Shown here: piece by piece, positions 8,901-21,600 of the stretch
Layout of the letters: each line of letters starts with the position of its first letter
Position numbering within the stretch: the stretch's first letter is position 1
Source: Xylocopa sonorina
Lineage: Eukaryota; Arthropoda; Insecta; Hymenoptera; Apidae
Length of the DNA: 64,000 nucleotides
Direction: 5' to 3'
NCBI RefSeq assembly: GCF_050948175.1
Contig: NW_027490255.1
Span: forward strand, 496,001-560,000
Notes under the pieces: generated by a model
Database searches by the model: none
Told to the model about the DNA's origin: nothing
Seen by the model: only the letters and a program-made list of their open reading frames with translations
Made by a program: the position numbers and the translations under genes

Positions 8901-11900
8901 TATGAGATGCGATATAGCGCTATATGAAGTATTAGAAATCTATTGCATAGATATGTAGACTTCAGGAAACGCTATTACGTAGCAAGGAAGTGTGAGATTT
9001 ACATTCCTCTGAAGCGTTGCCGAGATATACATAACGCGTTACATACAAATACATCTTGTCATTTTTCACAGAAATCATCTGCGAAATCGCGTTTAACGAA
9101 GCATTACAACTCTATTGCTCCGACACGTAGACATCTACAAGCTATATTCCGTAGCAAGAAAGTGTGGGATTTACATTCATTTGAAGTGAATACGATGTAT
9201 GCATGACACTTCGCAATGAATATTATATCTTATCATGAAAAATAGAAATGAGATGCGATTTCGCGTTTTAAGAAGCATTACAACTCTGTTGCTTCGATAC
9301 GTAGACATCTGGCAACGCTACTTCCTAGCAAGAAAGTGTCGCAGTTACATTCATTTGGAGTAAATACGAGGAGTACATAACACTTCGCAATGAATATTAT
9401 GTCTTGTCATGAAACATAGAAATGAGATGCGATATCTCGTTTTAAGAAGCATTAGAACTCTATTGCATCTATACGTAGACATCTGCTAACGCTAGTTCCT
9501 TGCAAGGAAGTGTCGCATTTACATTCTTCTGAAGTGAATACAAAGTATTCATAACACTTCGCAATTAATACTATATCTTATCATGGAACATAGAAATGAG
9601 ATGCGATATCTCGTTTTAAGCAGCATTAGAACACTATTGCTTCGATAGGTAGACATCTGCAAGCGCTATTTCCTAGCAAGGAAGTGTCGCATTTACATTA
9701 ATTTAAAGTGTATGCGAGGTATACATAACACTTCGCAATGAATATTATGTCTTATCATGAAACATAGAAGTGGGATGCGATATCTCGTTTTAAGAAGCAT
9801 TAGAACTCTATTGCTTCGATACGTAGACATCTCCAAACGCTATTTCCTAGCATGGAAGTGTCGCACTTACATTCTTTTGAAGCGAATACGAGGTATTCAC
9901 GACATTTCGCAATTAATATTATATCATATCATGAAACAAAGAAATGAGATGCGATATCCCGTTTTAAGAGGCATTAGCACTCTGTTGCTTCGATACGTAG
10001 ACATCTGCAAACGCTGTCTCCTAGCAAAGAAGTGTAGCATTTACATTCATTTGAAGTGTATGCGAGGTATACATAACAATTCGCAATGACTATTATATCT
10101 TATCATGATACATAGAAATGAGATGCGATATCTCGTTTTAAGAAGCACTAGAACTCCATTGCTTCGATACGTAGACATCTGCTAACGCTATTTCCTGGGA
10201 AGGAAGTGTCGCACTTACAGTCATTTGAAGCCTAGGCGAGGAATACATAACACTTCGCAGTGAACATTATACCACATCATGAATCATAGAAATGAGATGC
10301 GACATATCGTTTTAAGAGGCATTAGAACACTATTGCTTCGATAGGTAGACATCTGCAAGCGCTACTTCCTAGCAAGGAATTGTCGCATTTACATTAATTT
10401 AAAGTGTGTGCGATGTATACATAACACTTCGCAATGAATATTATGTCTTATCATGAAACATAGAAGTGAGATGCAATATCTCGTTTTAAGAAGCATTAGC
10501 ACTCTGTTGCCTCGATACGTAGACATCTGCAAACGCTATTTCCTAGCATGGAAGTGTCGTATTTACATTTCTTTGAAGTGAATACGAGATATTCATGACA
10601 CACCGCAACTAATATTATATCATATCATGAAGCAAAGGAATGAGATGCGATATCCCGTTTTAAGAAGCATTAGAACTCTATTGCTTCGATACGTAGACAT
10701 CTGCAAACGTTATCTCCTAGCAAAGAAGTGTAGCATTTACATTCATTTGAAGTGTATGCGAGGTATACATAACACTTCGCAGTGACTATTATATCTTATC
10801 ATGATACATAGAAATGAGATGCGATATCGCGTTTTAAGAAGCATTAGAACTCTATTGCTTCAATACGTAGACATCTGCAGACGCTATTTCCTAGGAACGA
10901 AGTGTCGCACTTCCATTCATTTGAAGTGTGTGCGAGGTATACATGACACTTCGCAATGAATATTATATCTTATCATGAAACATAGAAATGAGATGTAATA
11001 TGGCGATTTAAGATGCATTAGAACTCTAATGCCACTATACGTAGACACCTGCAAACGCTATTTCCCAGCAAGGTAGTGTCGCATTTACATTCGTCTGAAG
11101 TGTATGCGAGGTATACATGATACTTCGCAATGAATATTATATATTATCATGAAACATAGATATGAGATGCGATATCGCGAATTAGCAAGCTTTAGAAATC
11201 TATTGCTTCCATACGTAGACATCTGCAAAAGCTACTTCCTAGCAAGGAAGTGTCGCATTTACATTCTCTTGAAAGGAATACGAGGCATACATGACACTCC
11301 ACAGTGAATATTACATCTTATCATGAAACATTGATATGAGATGCAATATGGCGATTTAAGAAGCATTAGAACTCTATTGCTTCGATACGTAGACATCTGC
11401 AAACGATATTTCCAAGCAAGGTAGTGTCGCATTTACGTTCTTTTGAAATGAGTACAAGGTGTACATGACACTCCACAATGAATATTATATATTATCATGA
11501 AACATAGCAATGAGTAGCGATATCGCGTTTTGAGAAGCATTAGAACTCTAATGCTACGATAAGTAGACATCTGCAAAGGCTATTTCCTAGCAAGGAAGTG
11601 TCGCATTTACATTCTTTTGAAGTGAATACGAGGTATTCATAACACTGCACAATGAATATTATATCTTATCATGAAACATAGAAATGAGATGCTATAGCGC
11701 GATTTAAGAAGCTTTAGAACTCTGTTGCTTCGATTCGTAGATATCTGCAAACGCTATTTCCTAGCATGGAAGTGTCGTATTTACATTCCTTTGAAGTGAA
11801 TACGAGATATTCATGACACACCGCAACTAATATTATATCATATCATGAAGCAAAGAAATGAAATGCGATATCCCGTTTTAAGAAGCATCAGAATTCTATT

Positions 11901-14900
11901 GCTTCAATACGTAGACATCTGCAAACGCTGTCTCCTAGCAAAGAAGTGTAGCATTTACATTCATTTGAAGTGAGTAAGAGGTGTACATGACACTTCGCAG
12001 TGAATATTATATCTTAACATGAAACTTAGAACTGAGATGCGATATCGCGTTTTAAGAAACGTTAGAACCCTACTGCTACGAAACGCAGACATCTGGAAAC
12101 GCTATTTCCTAGAAACGAAGTGTCGCATTTACATTCTTTTGAAGTCAATACGAGGTATACATAACACTGCACAGTGAATATTCTTCCTTATCACGAAACG
12201 GAGAAATGAAATGCGATATCGCGATTTAAGAAGCATTAGAACTCTATTGCTTCGATACGGAAACATCTGGAAACGCTATTTCATAGCAAGGCAGTGTCGC
12301 ATTTACATTTCTCTGAAGTGAATAAGAGGTATACATAACACTATACAATGACTATTATATCTTATCATAAAACATAGGAATGCGATGCGATATCGAGGTT
12401 TAAAACGCATTAGAACTCTATTGCTACGATACATAGACATTTGCAAACGCTACTTAATAGTAAGGAAGTGTCGCATTTACATTCTTTGGAGTGAATACGA
12501 TGTATTCAAGACACTTCGCAATTAATATCATTTCTTACCATGAAACATAGAAATGAGATGCGAAATCGCGTTTAGAGAAGAATCAGAACTATATTGCTAC
12601 GATACGTAGATATCTGGAGACGCTATTTTCTAGCAAGAAAGTGTCGCGTTTACATTTTTTAGAAGTGAATGCGAGGTATACATGACACATCGCAGTGGAT
12701 TTCATATCTTACCAGGAAAAATAGAAATGAGATGCGATACCGCGTTTGGAGAAGCATTAGAACCCTATTTCTACGATAAGTAGACATCTGCAAACGCTGT
12801 TTCCTAGCAATGACGTGTCGCATTTACATTCATTTGAAGTGTATGCGAGGTATAAGTGACACTTCGCAATGAATATTATATCATATCAAGGAACATAGAA
12901 ATGATATGCGATATCGCGCTTTAAGAAGCATTAGAACTCTATTGCTTCGATACAGAGACATCTGGAAACGCTATTTAATAGCAAGGAAGTGTGGCATTTA
13001 CATTCTTTTGAAGTGAACACGAGGTATACATAACACTGCACAACGAATATTATATCTTATCATGAAACATAGAAATGAGATGCAATATCGCGATTTAAGA
13101 AGAATTAGAACTCTATTGCTTCGATACGTATACATCTGCAAAGGCTACTTCCTAGCAAGGAAGTGTCGCATTTACATTCGTTTGAAGAGATTACTCGGTA
13201 TACATGACACTCCGCAATGAATATTATATCTTATCATAAAACATAGAAATGAGGTGCGATATCTCGATTTAAGAAGCATCAGAACTCTATTGCTTCGATA
13301 CGTAGACATCTGGTAACGTAATATACTAGAAAGGAAGTGTCGCTCTTACAATCATTTGCAGCGTAGACGAGGAAAACATAACCTTCCACAATGAATATTA
13401 TATCTTATCATGAAACATAGAAATGAGATGCGGTATCGCGTTTTAAGATGCATTAGAACCCTATTGCTACGATACGTAGACATCTGCAGACGCTATTGCC
13501 TGGCAAGGAAGTGTCGCATTTACACATAGTTGATGAGAATACGAGGTATACATAACACTGCGCAATGGATATTATATCTTATCATGAAACATAGAAATGA
13601 GATGCGATATGACGATTTGAGAAGCATTGGAACTCTATTGCTTCGATACGTAGATATCCGCAAACGTTATTTCCTAGCAAGGAAGTGTCGCAATTACATG
13701 CATTTGAAGTGAATACAAGGTATACATAACACTCCACAATAAATATAATACCTTATCATGAATCATAGAAATGAGATGCAATATCTCGTCTTAAGAAACA
13801 TTGGAATTCTATTGCTACGAATCGTAAAAATCTTCCGACGCTATTTCCTAACAAACAAGTGTTGCATTTACATTCTTTAGAGTTAAAACGAGGTATACAT
13901 AACACCCCACAATGAATATTATATCTTATCATGAAACATAGAAATGAGATGCGATATGGCAATTTAAGAAGCACTAGAACCCTATTGCTTCGATTGGTAT
14001 ACATCTGAAAACGCTATTTCCTAGGTAGGAAGTGTCGCTTTAACATTCTTTTGATGTGAATACGGGGTATACATAGCACTCTACAATGAATATTATATCT
14101 CATCATGAAACATAGAAATGAGGAGCGATATCGCATTTTAAGAAGCATTAGAAATCTATTGCTACGATACGTAGACATCTGCAAACGCTACTTCCTAGCA
14201 AGGAAGTGTCGCATTTTCATTCTTATGAAGTTTATACGAGGTATACATAACACTGTACGATGAATATTATATCTTATCATGAAACATAGAAATGAGATGC
14301 GATATTGCGATTTAAGAAGCATTAGAACTATCTTGCTTCGATACGTAGTCATCTGCAAGCGCTACTTCGTAGCAAGGATGTGTCGCATTTACAGACTTTT
14401 GAAGTGAATACGAGGTATACATGACACTTCGCAATGAATATTATATCTTATCATGAAACATAGAAATGAGATGCGATATGACGATATAAGAAGCATTAGA
14501 ATTCTATTGCTTCGATACGTAGACATCTGCAAACGCTATTTCCTAGCAAGGAAGTGTGGCATTTACATTCATTTGAAGTATAGACGAGATATACATAATA
14601 CTGCACAATGAATATTATATCTTATCATGAAACATAGAAAGGAGATGCGATATCGCGATTTAAGAAGCATTAGAACTCTATTGCTTCGATACGTAGATAT
14701 CTGCAGACGCTATTTCCTAGCAAGGAACTGTCGCATTTTCATTCTTTTGAATGGATACGAGGTATACATGACACTTCGCAATGAATATTGTATCTTATCA
14801 TGAACAATAGAAATGAGATGCAATATGACGATTTAAGAAGCATTTGAACTCTATTGCTTCGATACGTAGACATCTGCAAACGCTATTTCCTAGCAAGGAA

Positions 14901-16780
14901 ATGCCGCATTTACATTCATTTAAAGTGTATGCGAGGTATACATGACACTTCGCAATGAATATTATATCTTATCACGAAACATAGAAATGAGATGCGATAT
15001 CGTGCTTTAAGAAGCACTAGAACTCGATTGCTGCGATACGTAGATATCTGCAAACAATATATCCTAGCATGGAAGTATCGCACTTATATCCTTTTGAAGT
15101 GAATACGAGGTATACATAAAATTCCACAATGAATATTACATCTTATTATGAAACATAGAAATGAAATGCGACATCTCGTTTTAAGAAGTATTACTACTCT
15201 ATTGCTGCGATACGCACACATCTGCAAACAATATTTCCTAGCAAGGAAGTGTCACATTTACATTCTTGTGAAGCGAAATCGACGTATACATGACACTTCG
15301 CAATGAATATTATATCTTATCATGAAACATAGAAGTGAGATGCGATATCGCGTTCTAAGAAGCATTAGAACTCTATTGCTACGATACGTAGACATCTGCA
15401 AACGCTATTTCCTAGCAAGGGAGTGTCGCATTTACATTCTTTTGAAGTGAATACGAGATATACATGACACTTCGCAATGAATATTATATGTTATCATGAA
15501 ACATAGGAATGAGTTGCGATATCGCGTTTTGAGAAGCATTAGAACACCATTGCTTCGATACGTAGACATCTGCAAGCGCTACTTCCTAGCTAGGAAAGTG
15601 CCGCTTTTACATTCTTCTGAAGTGAATACGAGATATACATGACACTTCGCAATGAATATTGTATCTTATCATGAAACATAGAAGTGAGATGCGATATGGC
15701 GTTTTAAGAAGCATTTGAACTCCATTGCTACGATACGTAGACATCTGCAAACGCAATTCCGTAGCATGGAAGTTTAGCAGTTACATTCTTTTGAAGTGAA
15801 TACGAGGTATACATAATACTCCATAATGAATATTATATCTTATCATGAAACATAGATGTGAGATGCGATATCGCGTTTTAAGAAGCATTAGAACTCTATT
15901 GCTACGATACGTAGACATCTGCAAACGCTATTTCCTAGCATGGAAGTGTCGCATTTACATTCTTTTGCAGTTAATACGAGGTATACATGACATTTCGCAA
16001 TGAATATTATGTCTTACCTCGAAACATAGAAGTCAGATGCTATATCGCGAATTAAGAAGCACTAGAACTCTATTGCTACGATGCGTAGACATCTGCAAAC
16101 GTTGTTTCCAAGCAAGGAAGTGTCACATTCACATTCTTGTGAAGAGAAGTCGACGTATACAGGACACTTCGGAATGAATATTATATCTTATCTCGAAACA
16201 TAGAAGTGAGATGCGATATCGCGTTTTAAGAAGCATTAGATCTCTATTGCTACGATACGTAGACATCTGCAAACGCTATTTCCTAGCATGGAAGTGCCGC
16301 ATTTACATTCTTTTGAAGATAATACGAGGTATACATAACACATCGCAATGAATATTATATCTTATCATGAAACATAGAAGTGAGATGCGATATGGCGTTT
16401 TAAGAAGCATTAGAACTCTATTGCTACGATACGTTGACATCTGCAAACGCTATTTCCTAGCATGGAAGTTTCGCATTTACATTCTTTTGAAGTGAATACG
16501 GGATATACATGACACTTCGCAATGAATATTATATGTTATCATGAAACATAGGAATGAGTTGCGATATCGCGTTTAAAGAAGCATTAGAACTGTATTGCAT
16601 CGATAAGCAGACATCCAGAAACTCTATTACGTCGCAAGGAAGAGTGGGATTTACATTCTTTCGACGTGCAGACGAGATATACATAACGAGTTGCTCTGAA
16701 TACTACATCTTATCATGATACAGAGAAATGAGATGCGATATCGCGTTTTATGGAGAATTAGAACACTATTGCTTCGATAT
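8901..16780 (+). repeat. 174-bp satellite array, F orientation
   Basis: About 45 tandem monomers spaced 174 bp apart (GTAGACATCTG recurs at 9301, 9475 and about 9649). Each monomer holds the palindrome GCGATATCGC or a mutated form, the GCATTAGAACTCTATTGCTTCGATACG block and the GAAGTGTCGCATTTACATTC block. Monomers differ by perhaps 10-20%, and I see no long higher-order period as clean as those to the right. Open frames at 9757-10089, 13530-13712 and 13756-14004 are satellite-derived. Confidence 0.95.
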
Positions 16781-16784
16781 GTAG
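16781..16784. repeat. Target-site duplication, left (GTAG)
   Basis: GTAG directly precedes the LTR start. The satellite flank reads TTGCTTCGATATGTAG. The same four bases follow the LTR at 18187-18190 and are continued by ACATCGAAGG, so removing the LTR and one GTAG restores an ordinary monomer junction. Confidence 0.85.
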
Positions 16785-16804
16785 TGTGACGTGGTGACGT
16801 CACA
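16785..16804. promoter_or_regulatory. Hairpin with CRE-type TGACGTCA at the LTR start
   Basis: The first 20 bp form a perfect 8-bp inverted repeat with a 4-base loop: TGTGACGT, GGTG, ACGTCACA. The second half completes TGACGTCA at 16795-16802, the exact palindromic binding site of CREB/ATF-type bZIP factors. Binding is not shown. The related copy at 27232-28437 lacks this terminal part. Confidence 0.45.
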
Positions 16805-16815
16805 AGGCTTGCTCA

Positions 16816-16957
16816 CCCCCCCCCCCCCCCACTGCTTCAGTTAGACTAGCTCGCAGATCACCACCCATGCGAGAAGCGCGACACGGACAATCGCGATAGC
16901 TATACTTGCGAGGAGCGTGAAATACGCGATGGTAGAATCTCCCCCCCCCCCCCCCCC
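16816..16957. repeat. Two homopolymer C tracts (15 and 17 C)
   Basis: C runs occupy 16816-16830 and 16941-16957 inside the solo LTR, 110 bp apart. The minus strand carries the corresponding G runs, which could form G-quadruplexes. In the related LTR at 27232-28437 the first run is only CCTCCCCC-like and the second is absent, so the runs are expansions specific to this copy or sequencing length estimates. Confidence 0.8.
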
Positions 16958-17485
16958 GTTCTTTTCTCTCTCACCGTTCGACGGATTAGACTGGCGGGCT
17001 GATTGAAGAAGCGTCCCAGGAGACACTCCTTCGGCGGATTAAAATACCATAGGTTCGCGGAAGGGCTGTGCGCCGAGGTAGCGTGACGGGCTCGACGGTG
17101 GAGGAGTCGGGAAGTGAGCAAGAAGATACCCTGAAGCCCGAGGGATACTCCTCCCTGCAACGATACGACCGTTGCCATAGCCCATGGAGTCGAACAGGAT
17201 GGACTCCGGGTCTGAGAAGGGCCTCCACCCCTGCCCTGAGCCCATGAAGAGGAAAATGCAAGATGCGCAGCGGAACTGCAGGTAAGCCGTGGAAAGCGCG
17301 GCGCGCGACATGCGCCGCAGTTCAAATAATCCAGAGGAGCTCCTCTAGACACAGCAGAGGGGGCGATCAGGGAAGATCACCGAAATCCACCGATCGATGC
17401 CCCGAACAATACCGAAGCATATAGCCCTACCCAACCAAGGAGCCCTAAGGAGGATCTAAGGGGATGCGAAGACCCCCAGCAAACC

Positions 17486-17492
17486 TATATAA
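17486..17492 (+). promoter_or_regulatory. LTR TATA box (TATATAA)
   Basis: TATATAA lies in the middle of the solo LTR. The same box is conserved in the related LTR (27897-27903, minus strand) with its flank CAGCAAACC. It would place a transcription start near 17515, in or just before the CTTAGCGA repeats. The role is inferred from position and conservation. Confidence 0.5.
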
Positions 17493-17518
17493 CGAGCTAG
17501 CCAGCATGAAGACAGCCT

Positions 17519-17592
17519 CTACTTCTTAGCGATTTCTTAGCGACTACTTAGAGACGACTTAGCGAAGACTTAGCGAAGACTTAGCGAGCAAC
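17519..17592 (+). repeat. CTTAGCGA-type minisatellite in the LTR
   Basis: Six to seven imperfect copies of (A)CTTAGCGA with 2-4 bp spacers, including GACTTAGCGAA tandemly repeated at about 17556-17585. The related LTR has only two or three copies at about 27835-27858, so the number varies between insertions. Confidence 0.7.
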
Positions 17593-18186
17593 CTAGCAAA
17601 CGATTGTGCGGAGCGATTTTGAGGAGAGAGAGGGAGAAAGGGAGAGAAGGCCAGAGCGAGATCCAGAATTGTTGGAAGCGAGAGCGTGAGTCCTTATACG
17701 CTAAAGCCATTTTTCGCTGCCGCATTTCTGATATCACGTATTGTATTTTGTATCGTATAACGGGTGGTGATCCCCGATCATTCGCGACGTGTCGTATAAC
17801 ATTTAGTAGTCCCGCGTCGAGGCAATATATAGGAAGAAGCCGTGAGTTTAGTATCCCGCGACCCTAATTTGCGCACTCGGCTAGAAGTAGTCGAGCGAAG
17901 GAGTATTTCGAAACTTCGAGGGTTATCTTGCATCGGGTTTCCCCGGGTTGCGTGGTCTACTAGTTTTGTTACTTCTTGAGTAGCTGGCACCCAAAGAGTC
18001 CCAGCCTCGCAGCTTCGAAATACTCGCTGGGTAGGAAATACTTTGTACTGTACTTGGCGTTGGCGAATCCGCGGACGGTCGCATCGCGCGGATACTTTGT
18101 ACCCCGGATTAAACTCCTGCATACCCCTTTATCATTGGTTCTATATACCCCCTTTCTTGCGGCTTGTAAAGGGAAAACACGTCACA

Positions 18187-18190
18187 GTAG
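18187..18190. repeat. Target-site duplication, right (GTAG)
   Basis: GTAG follows the terminal CGTCACA of the solo LTR and matches 16781-16784. Satellite resumes as ACATCGAAGGACGCTATTCC. Confidence 0.85.
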
Positions 18191-18660
18191 ACATCGAAGG
18201 ACGCTATTCCGTTCCAAAGATGTGTGGGATTTACATTCTTTTGAAGTGTTGACGAGATATACATTACGCCTTGGTATATATTATTATATTGGCATAGCAT
18301 CTTATCATGAAACATAGGAATGTGGTGCGATGTCACCTTTTATGAAGAGTTACAACTCTATAGCTTCGATACGTAGACATCTAGAAACGCTATTCCGTCG
18401 GGAGGAAGTGTGGGGTTTACAGCCTCATCAAGTATTGACAAGATATAAATAACGCACAGCGTTGGACATTTCATCAAATCATGAGACATAGAAATGAGAT
18501 GCTATAACGCGTTTTATGAAGCATTAGAACTCCATTGCTGCGATACTTAGACATCTAGAAACGCTATTCCGTCGCAAGTATGTGTGTGATTAACATTCTC
18601 TTGAAGTATTGGCGAGATATACGTTACGGGTTGCATTGATTTACATCCTATCATGACAAA
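18191..18660 (+). repeat. Satellite, F orientation, right of the solo LTR
   Basis: Nearly three diverged monomers (landmarks at about 18370 and 18545) continue the array interrupted by the LTR. They resemble the diverged monomers just left of the LTR, for example GTGGGATTTACATTCTTT. The array ends at TCATGACAAACA near 18662. Confidence 0.88.
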
Positions 18661-18662
18661 CA
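18661..18662. other. Naked satellite inversion junction
   Basis: F monomers end in the TCATGAAACATAG part of the unit and R monomers begin in the CACTTCCTTGCTA part, with nothing between them. The two sides break at different phases of the monomer, so this is not a simple hairpin-type palindrome centre. The position is good to a few bases. Confidence 0.75.
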
Positions 18663-21600
18663 ACTACATTGCTACGGAATAGTGTTTCTAGACCCCTACG
18701 TATGGAATCAGTAGGGCTCCAATGCTTCTTAAAACGCGATAATGCATCTCATTTCTATACTTCATGATAAGATATAATATTCACCGCGAAGTGCTATGTA
18801 TACCTCGTCTACACTTCAATAGAATGTAAACGTCCCACGACCTTGCTAGGAAATAACGTTTCTAGATGTCTACGTATCGAAGCAATAGATTTGTAATGAT
18901 TCTTAAGACGCGATATCGCATCTCACTTCTATGTTTCACGATAAGATATAATATTCATTGCGACGTGTCATGTATACCTCGTATTAACTGCAAAAAAATG
19001 TAAATGCGACACTTCCATGCAAGGAAATAGCGTTTGCAGATGCTTACGTATCGTAGCAATAGAGTTCTAATGCTTCTTAAAACGCGATATCGCATCTCAC
19101 ATCTATGTTTCATGATAAGATATAATATTCATTATGGAGTGTTATGTATACCTCGTATTCACTTCAAAAGAATGTAAATGCGAAACTTCAATGCTGGGAA
19201 ATAGCGTTTGCAAATATCTACGTATCGTAGCAATAGAGATCTAATGCTTCTCAAAACGCGATAACGCATCTCATTCCTATGTTTCATGATAAGATATAAT
19301 TCTCATTGCGAAGTGTCATGTATATCTCGTATTCACTTCAAAAGAATGTAAATGCGACTCACCTTGCTAGGAAATAGCGTTTGCAGATGTCTACGTATCG
19401 TAGCAATAGAGTTCTAGTGCTTCTTAGAACGCGATATCGCTACTTATTTCTATGTTTCATGATAAGGTGAAATATTCATTGTGGAGTGTTATGTATACCT
19501 CGTAATCACTTCAAAAGAATGTAAATGCGACACTTCCTTGCTATTTAATAGCGTTTGCAGATGTCTGCGTATCGTAGCAAAAGTTTTCTAATGCTTCTTA
19601 AATCGCGTTATCGCATCTCATTCCTATGTTTCGTGATAAGATGTAATATTCATTGCGAAGTGTCACGTATACCGCGTATTCACTTCAAAAGAATGTAAAT
19701 GCGACACTTCCTTGGTAGGAAGTAGCGCTTGCAGATATCTACGTATCGAAGCAATAGTGTTCTAATGCTTCTCAAAACGCGATATCGCAACTCATTCCTA
19801 TGTTTCATGATAAGCTATAATATTGATTCCGATGTGTCATGTATATCTCGTATTCACTTCAAAAGAATGTAAATGCTAAACTTCCATGCTAGGGAATAGC
19901 GTTTGCAGATGTCTACGTATCGTAGCAATAAAGTTCTAATGCTTCTCAAAACGCGATGTCGAAACTCATTCCTATGTTTCATGATAAGATGTAATATTCA
20001 TTGCGAAGTGTCACGTATACCGCGTATTCACTGCAAAAGAATGTAAATGCGACACTTCCATGGTAGGAAATAGCGTTTTCAGATGTCTACGTATCGTAGC
20101 AATAGAGTTCTAGTGCTTCTTAGAACGCAATATCGCTACTTATTTCTATGTTTCATGATAAGGTGAAATATTCATTGTGGAGTGTTATGTATACCTCGTA
20201 TTCACTTCAAAAGAATGTAAATGCGACACTTCCTTACTATTAAATAGCGTTTGCAGATGTCTGCGTATCGTAGCAAAAGTTTTCTAATGCTTCTTAAATC
20301 GCGTTATCGCATCTCATTCCTATGTTTCGTGATAAGATGTAATATTCATTGCGAAGTGTCACGTATACCGCGTATTCACTTCAAAAGAATGTAAATGCGA
20401 CACTTCCTTGGTAGGAAATAGCGTTTGCAGATGTCTACGTATGGTAGCAATAGAGTTCTAGTGCTTCGTAAAACGCGATAACGCTACTTATTTCTATGTT
20501 TCACGATAAGGTGAAATATTCATTGTGGAGTGTTATGTATACCTCATATTCACTTCAGAAGAATGTAAATGCGACACTTCCATGGTAGGAAATAGCGTTT
20601 GCAGATGTCTACGTACCGTAGCAATAAAGTTCTAATTCTTCTTGGAACGCGATATCGCTACCTATTTCTATGTTTTATGATAAGGTAAAATATTCATTGT
20701 GGAGTGCTATGTATACCTCGTATTCACTTCAAATGAATGTAAATGCGACGCTTCCTTGCTAGGAAATAGCGTTTGCAGATGTCTCCGTATTGAAGCAATA
20801 GATTTCTAATGCTTCTTAAATAGGGATATCGCATCTCATTTCTATGTTCCATGATAAGATACAATATTCATTGCGAAGTGTCATGTATACCTTGTATTCA
20901 ATTCACAAGAATGTAAATGCTACATTTCCTTGCTAGGAAATAGCGTTTGGAGATGTCCCCGTATCGAAGCAATAGAGATCTAATGCTTCTTAAATAGGGA
21001 TATCGCATTTCATTTCTATGTTTCATGATAAGATATAATATTCATTGTCCAGTGTTATGTATACCTCGTATTCACTTCAAAAGAATGTAAATGCGACTCT
21101 TCCTTGCTAGGAAATAGCTTTTGTAGATGTCTACGTATCGTAGCAATAGAGTTCTAATGCTTCTTAATACGCGATATCGCTACTTATTTCTATGTTTCAT
21201 GATAAGGTGTAATATTCATTGTGGAGTGTTATGTATACCTCGTATTAACTTCAACAGAATGTAAATGCGACACTTCCTTGCTATTAAATAGCGTTTGCAG
21301 ATGTCTGCGTATCGTAGCAGAAGTTTTCTAATGCTACTTAAATCGCGTTATCGCATCTCATTCCTATGTATCGTGATAAGATGTAATATTCATTGCGAAG
21401 TGTCTCGTATACCGCGTATTCACTTCAAAAGAATGTAAATGAGACACTTCCTTGGTAGGAAATAGCGTTTGCAGATGTCTACGTATCGTAGCAATAGAGT
21501 TCTAGTGCTTCTTAGAACGCGATATCGCTACTTATTTCTATGTTTCATGATAAGGTGAAATATTCATTGTGGAGTGTTATGTATACCTCGTAATCACTTC

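Larger units (their letters stand above)
16785..18186 (+). mobile_element. Solo LTR (family A), about 1,402 bp
   Basis: The element begins TGTGACGTGG and ends AACACGTCACA. It has TG...CA ends, a perfect 9-bp terminal inverted repeat (TGTGACGTG/CACGTCACA) and a 4-bp GTAG target duplication in a recognisable satellite empty site. No gag or pol reading frame exists between the ends, so a single LTR remains, presumably after LTR-LTR recombination. Inside are two C tracts, a TATATAA box at 17486, a short CTTAGCGA minisatellite and a purine-rich GAGAG stretch at about 17620-17655. Related LTRs lie at 27232-28437 (minus) and, in part, at 2076-2812 and 30039-30782. A 4-bp duplication fits Ty3/Gypsy or BEL/Pao; I cannot assign the superfamily. 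The 60-150-codon open frames in it are not retained between copies. Confidence 0.85.

Noticed and set aside
16841..17352. Four overlapping minus-strand open frames of 61-150 codons in the solo LTR
   Set aside because: Several frames are open at once because the DNA is GC-rich. They overlap each other, include homopolymer-encoded glycine runs and are not kept in the related LTR.
17604..18336. Short open frames in the second half of the solo LTR
   Set aside because: Overlapping frames on both strands without shared conservation. They cross LTR regulatory blocks and, at the right, run into satellite.
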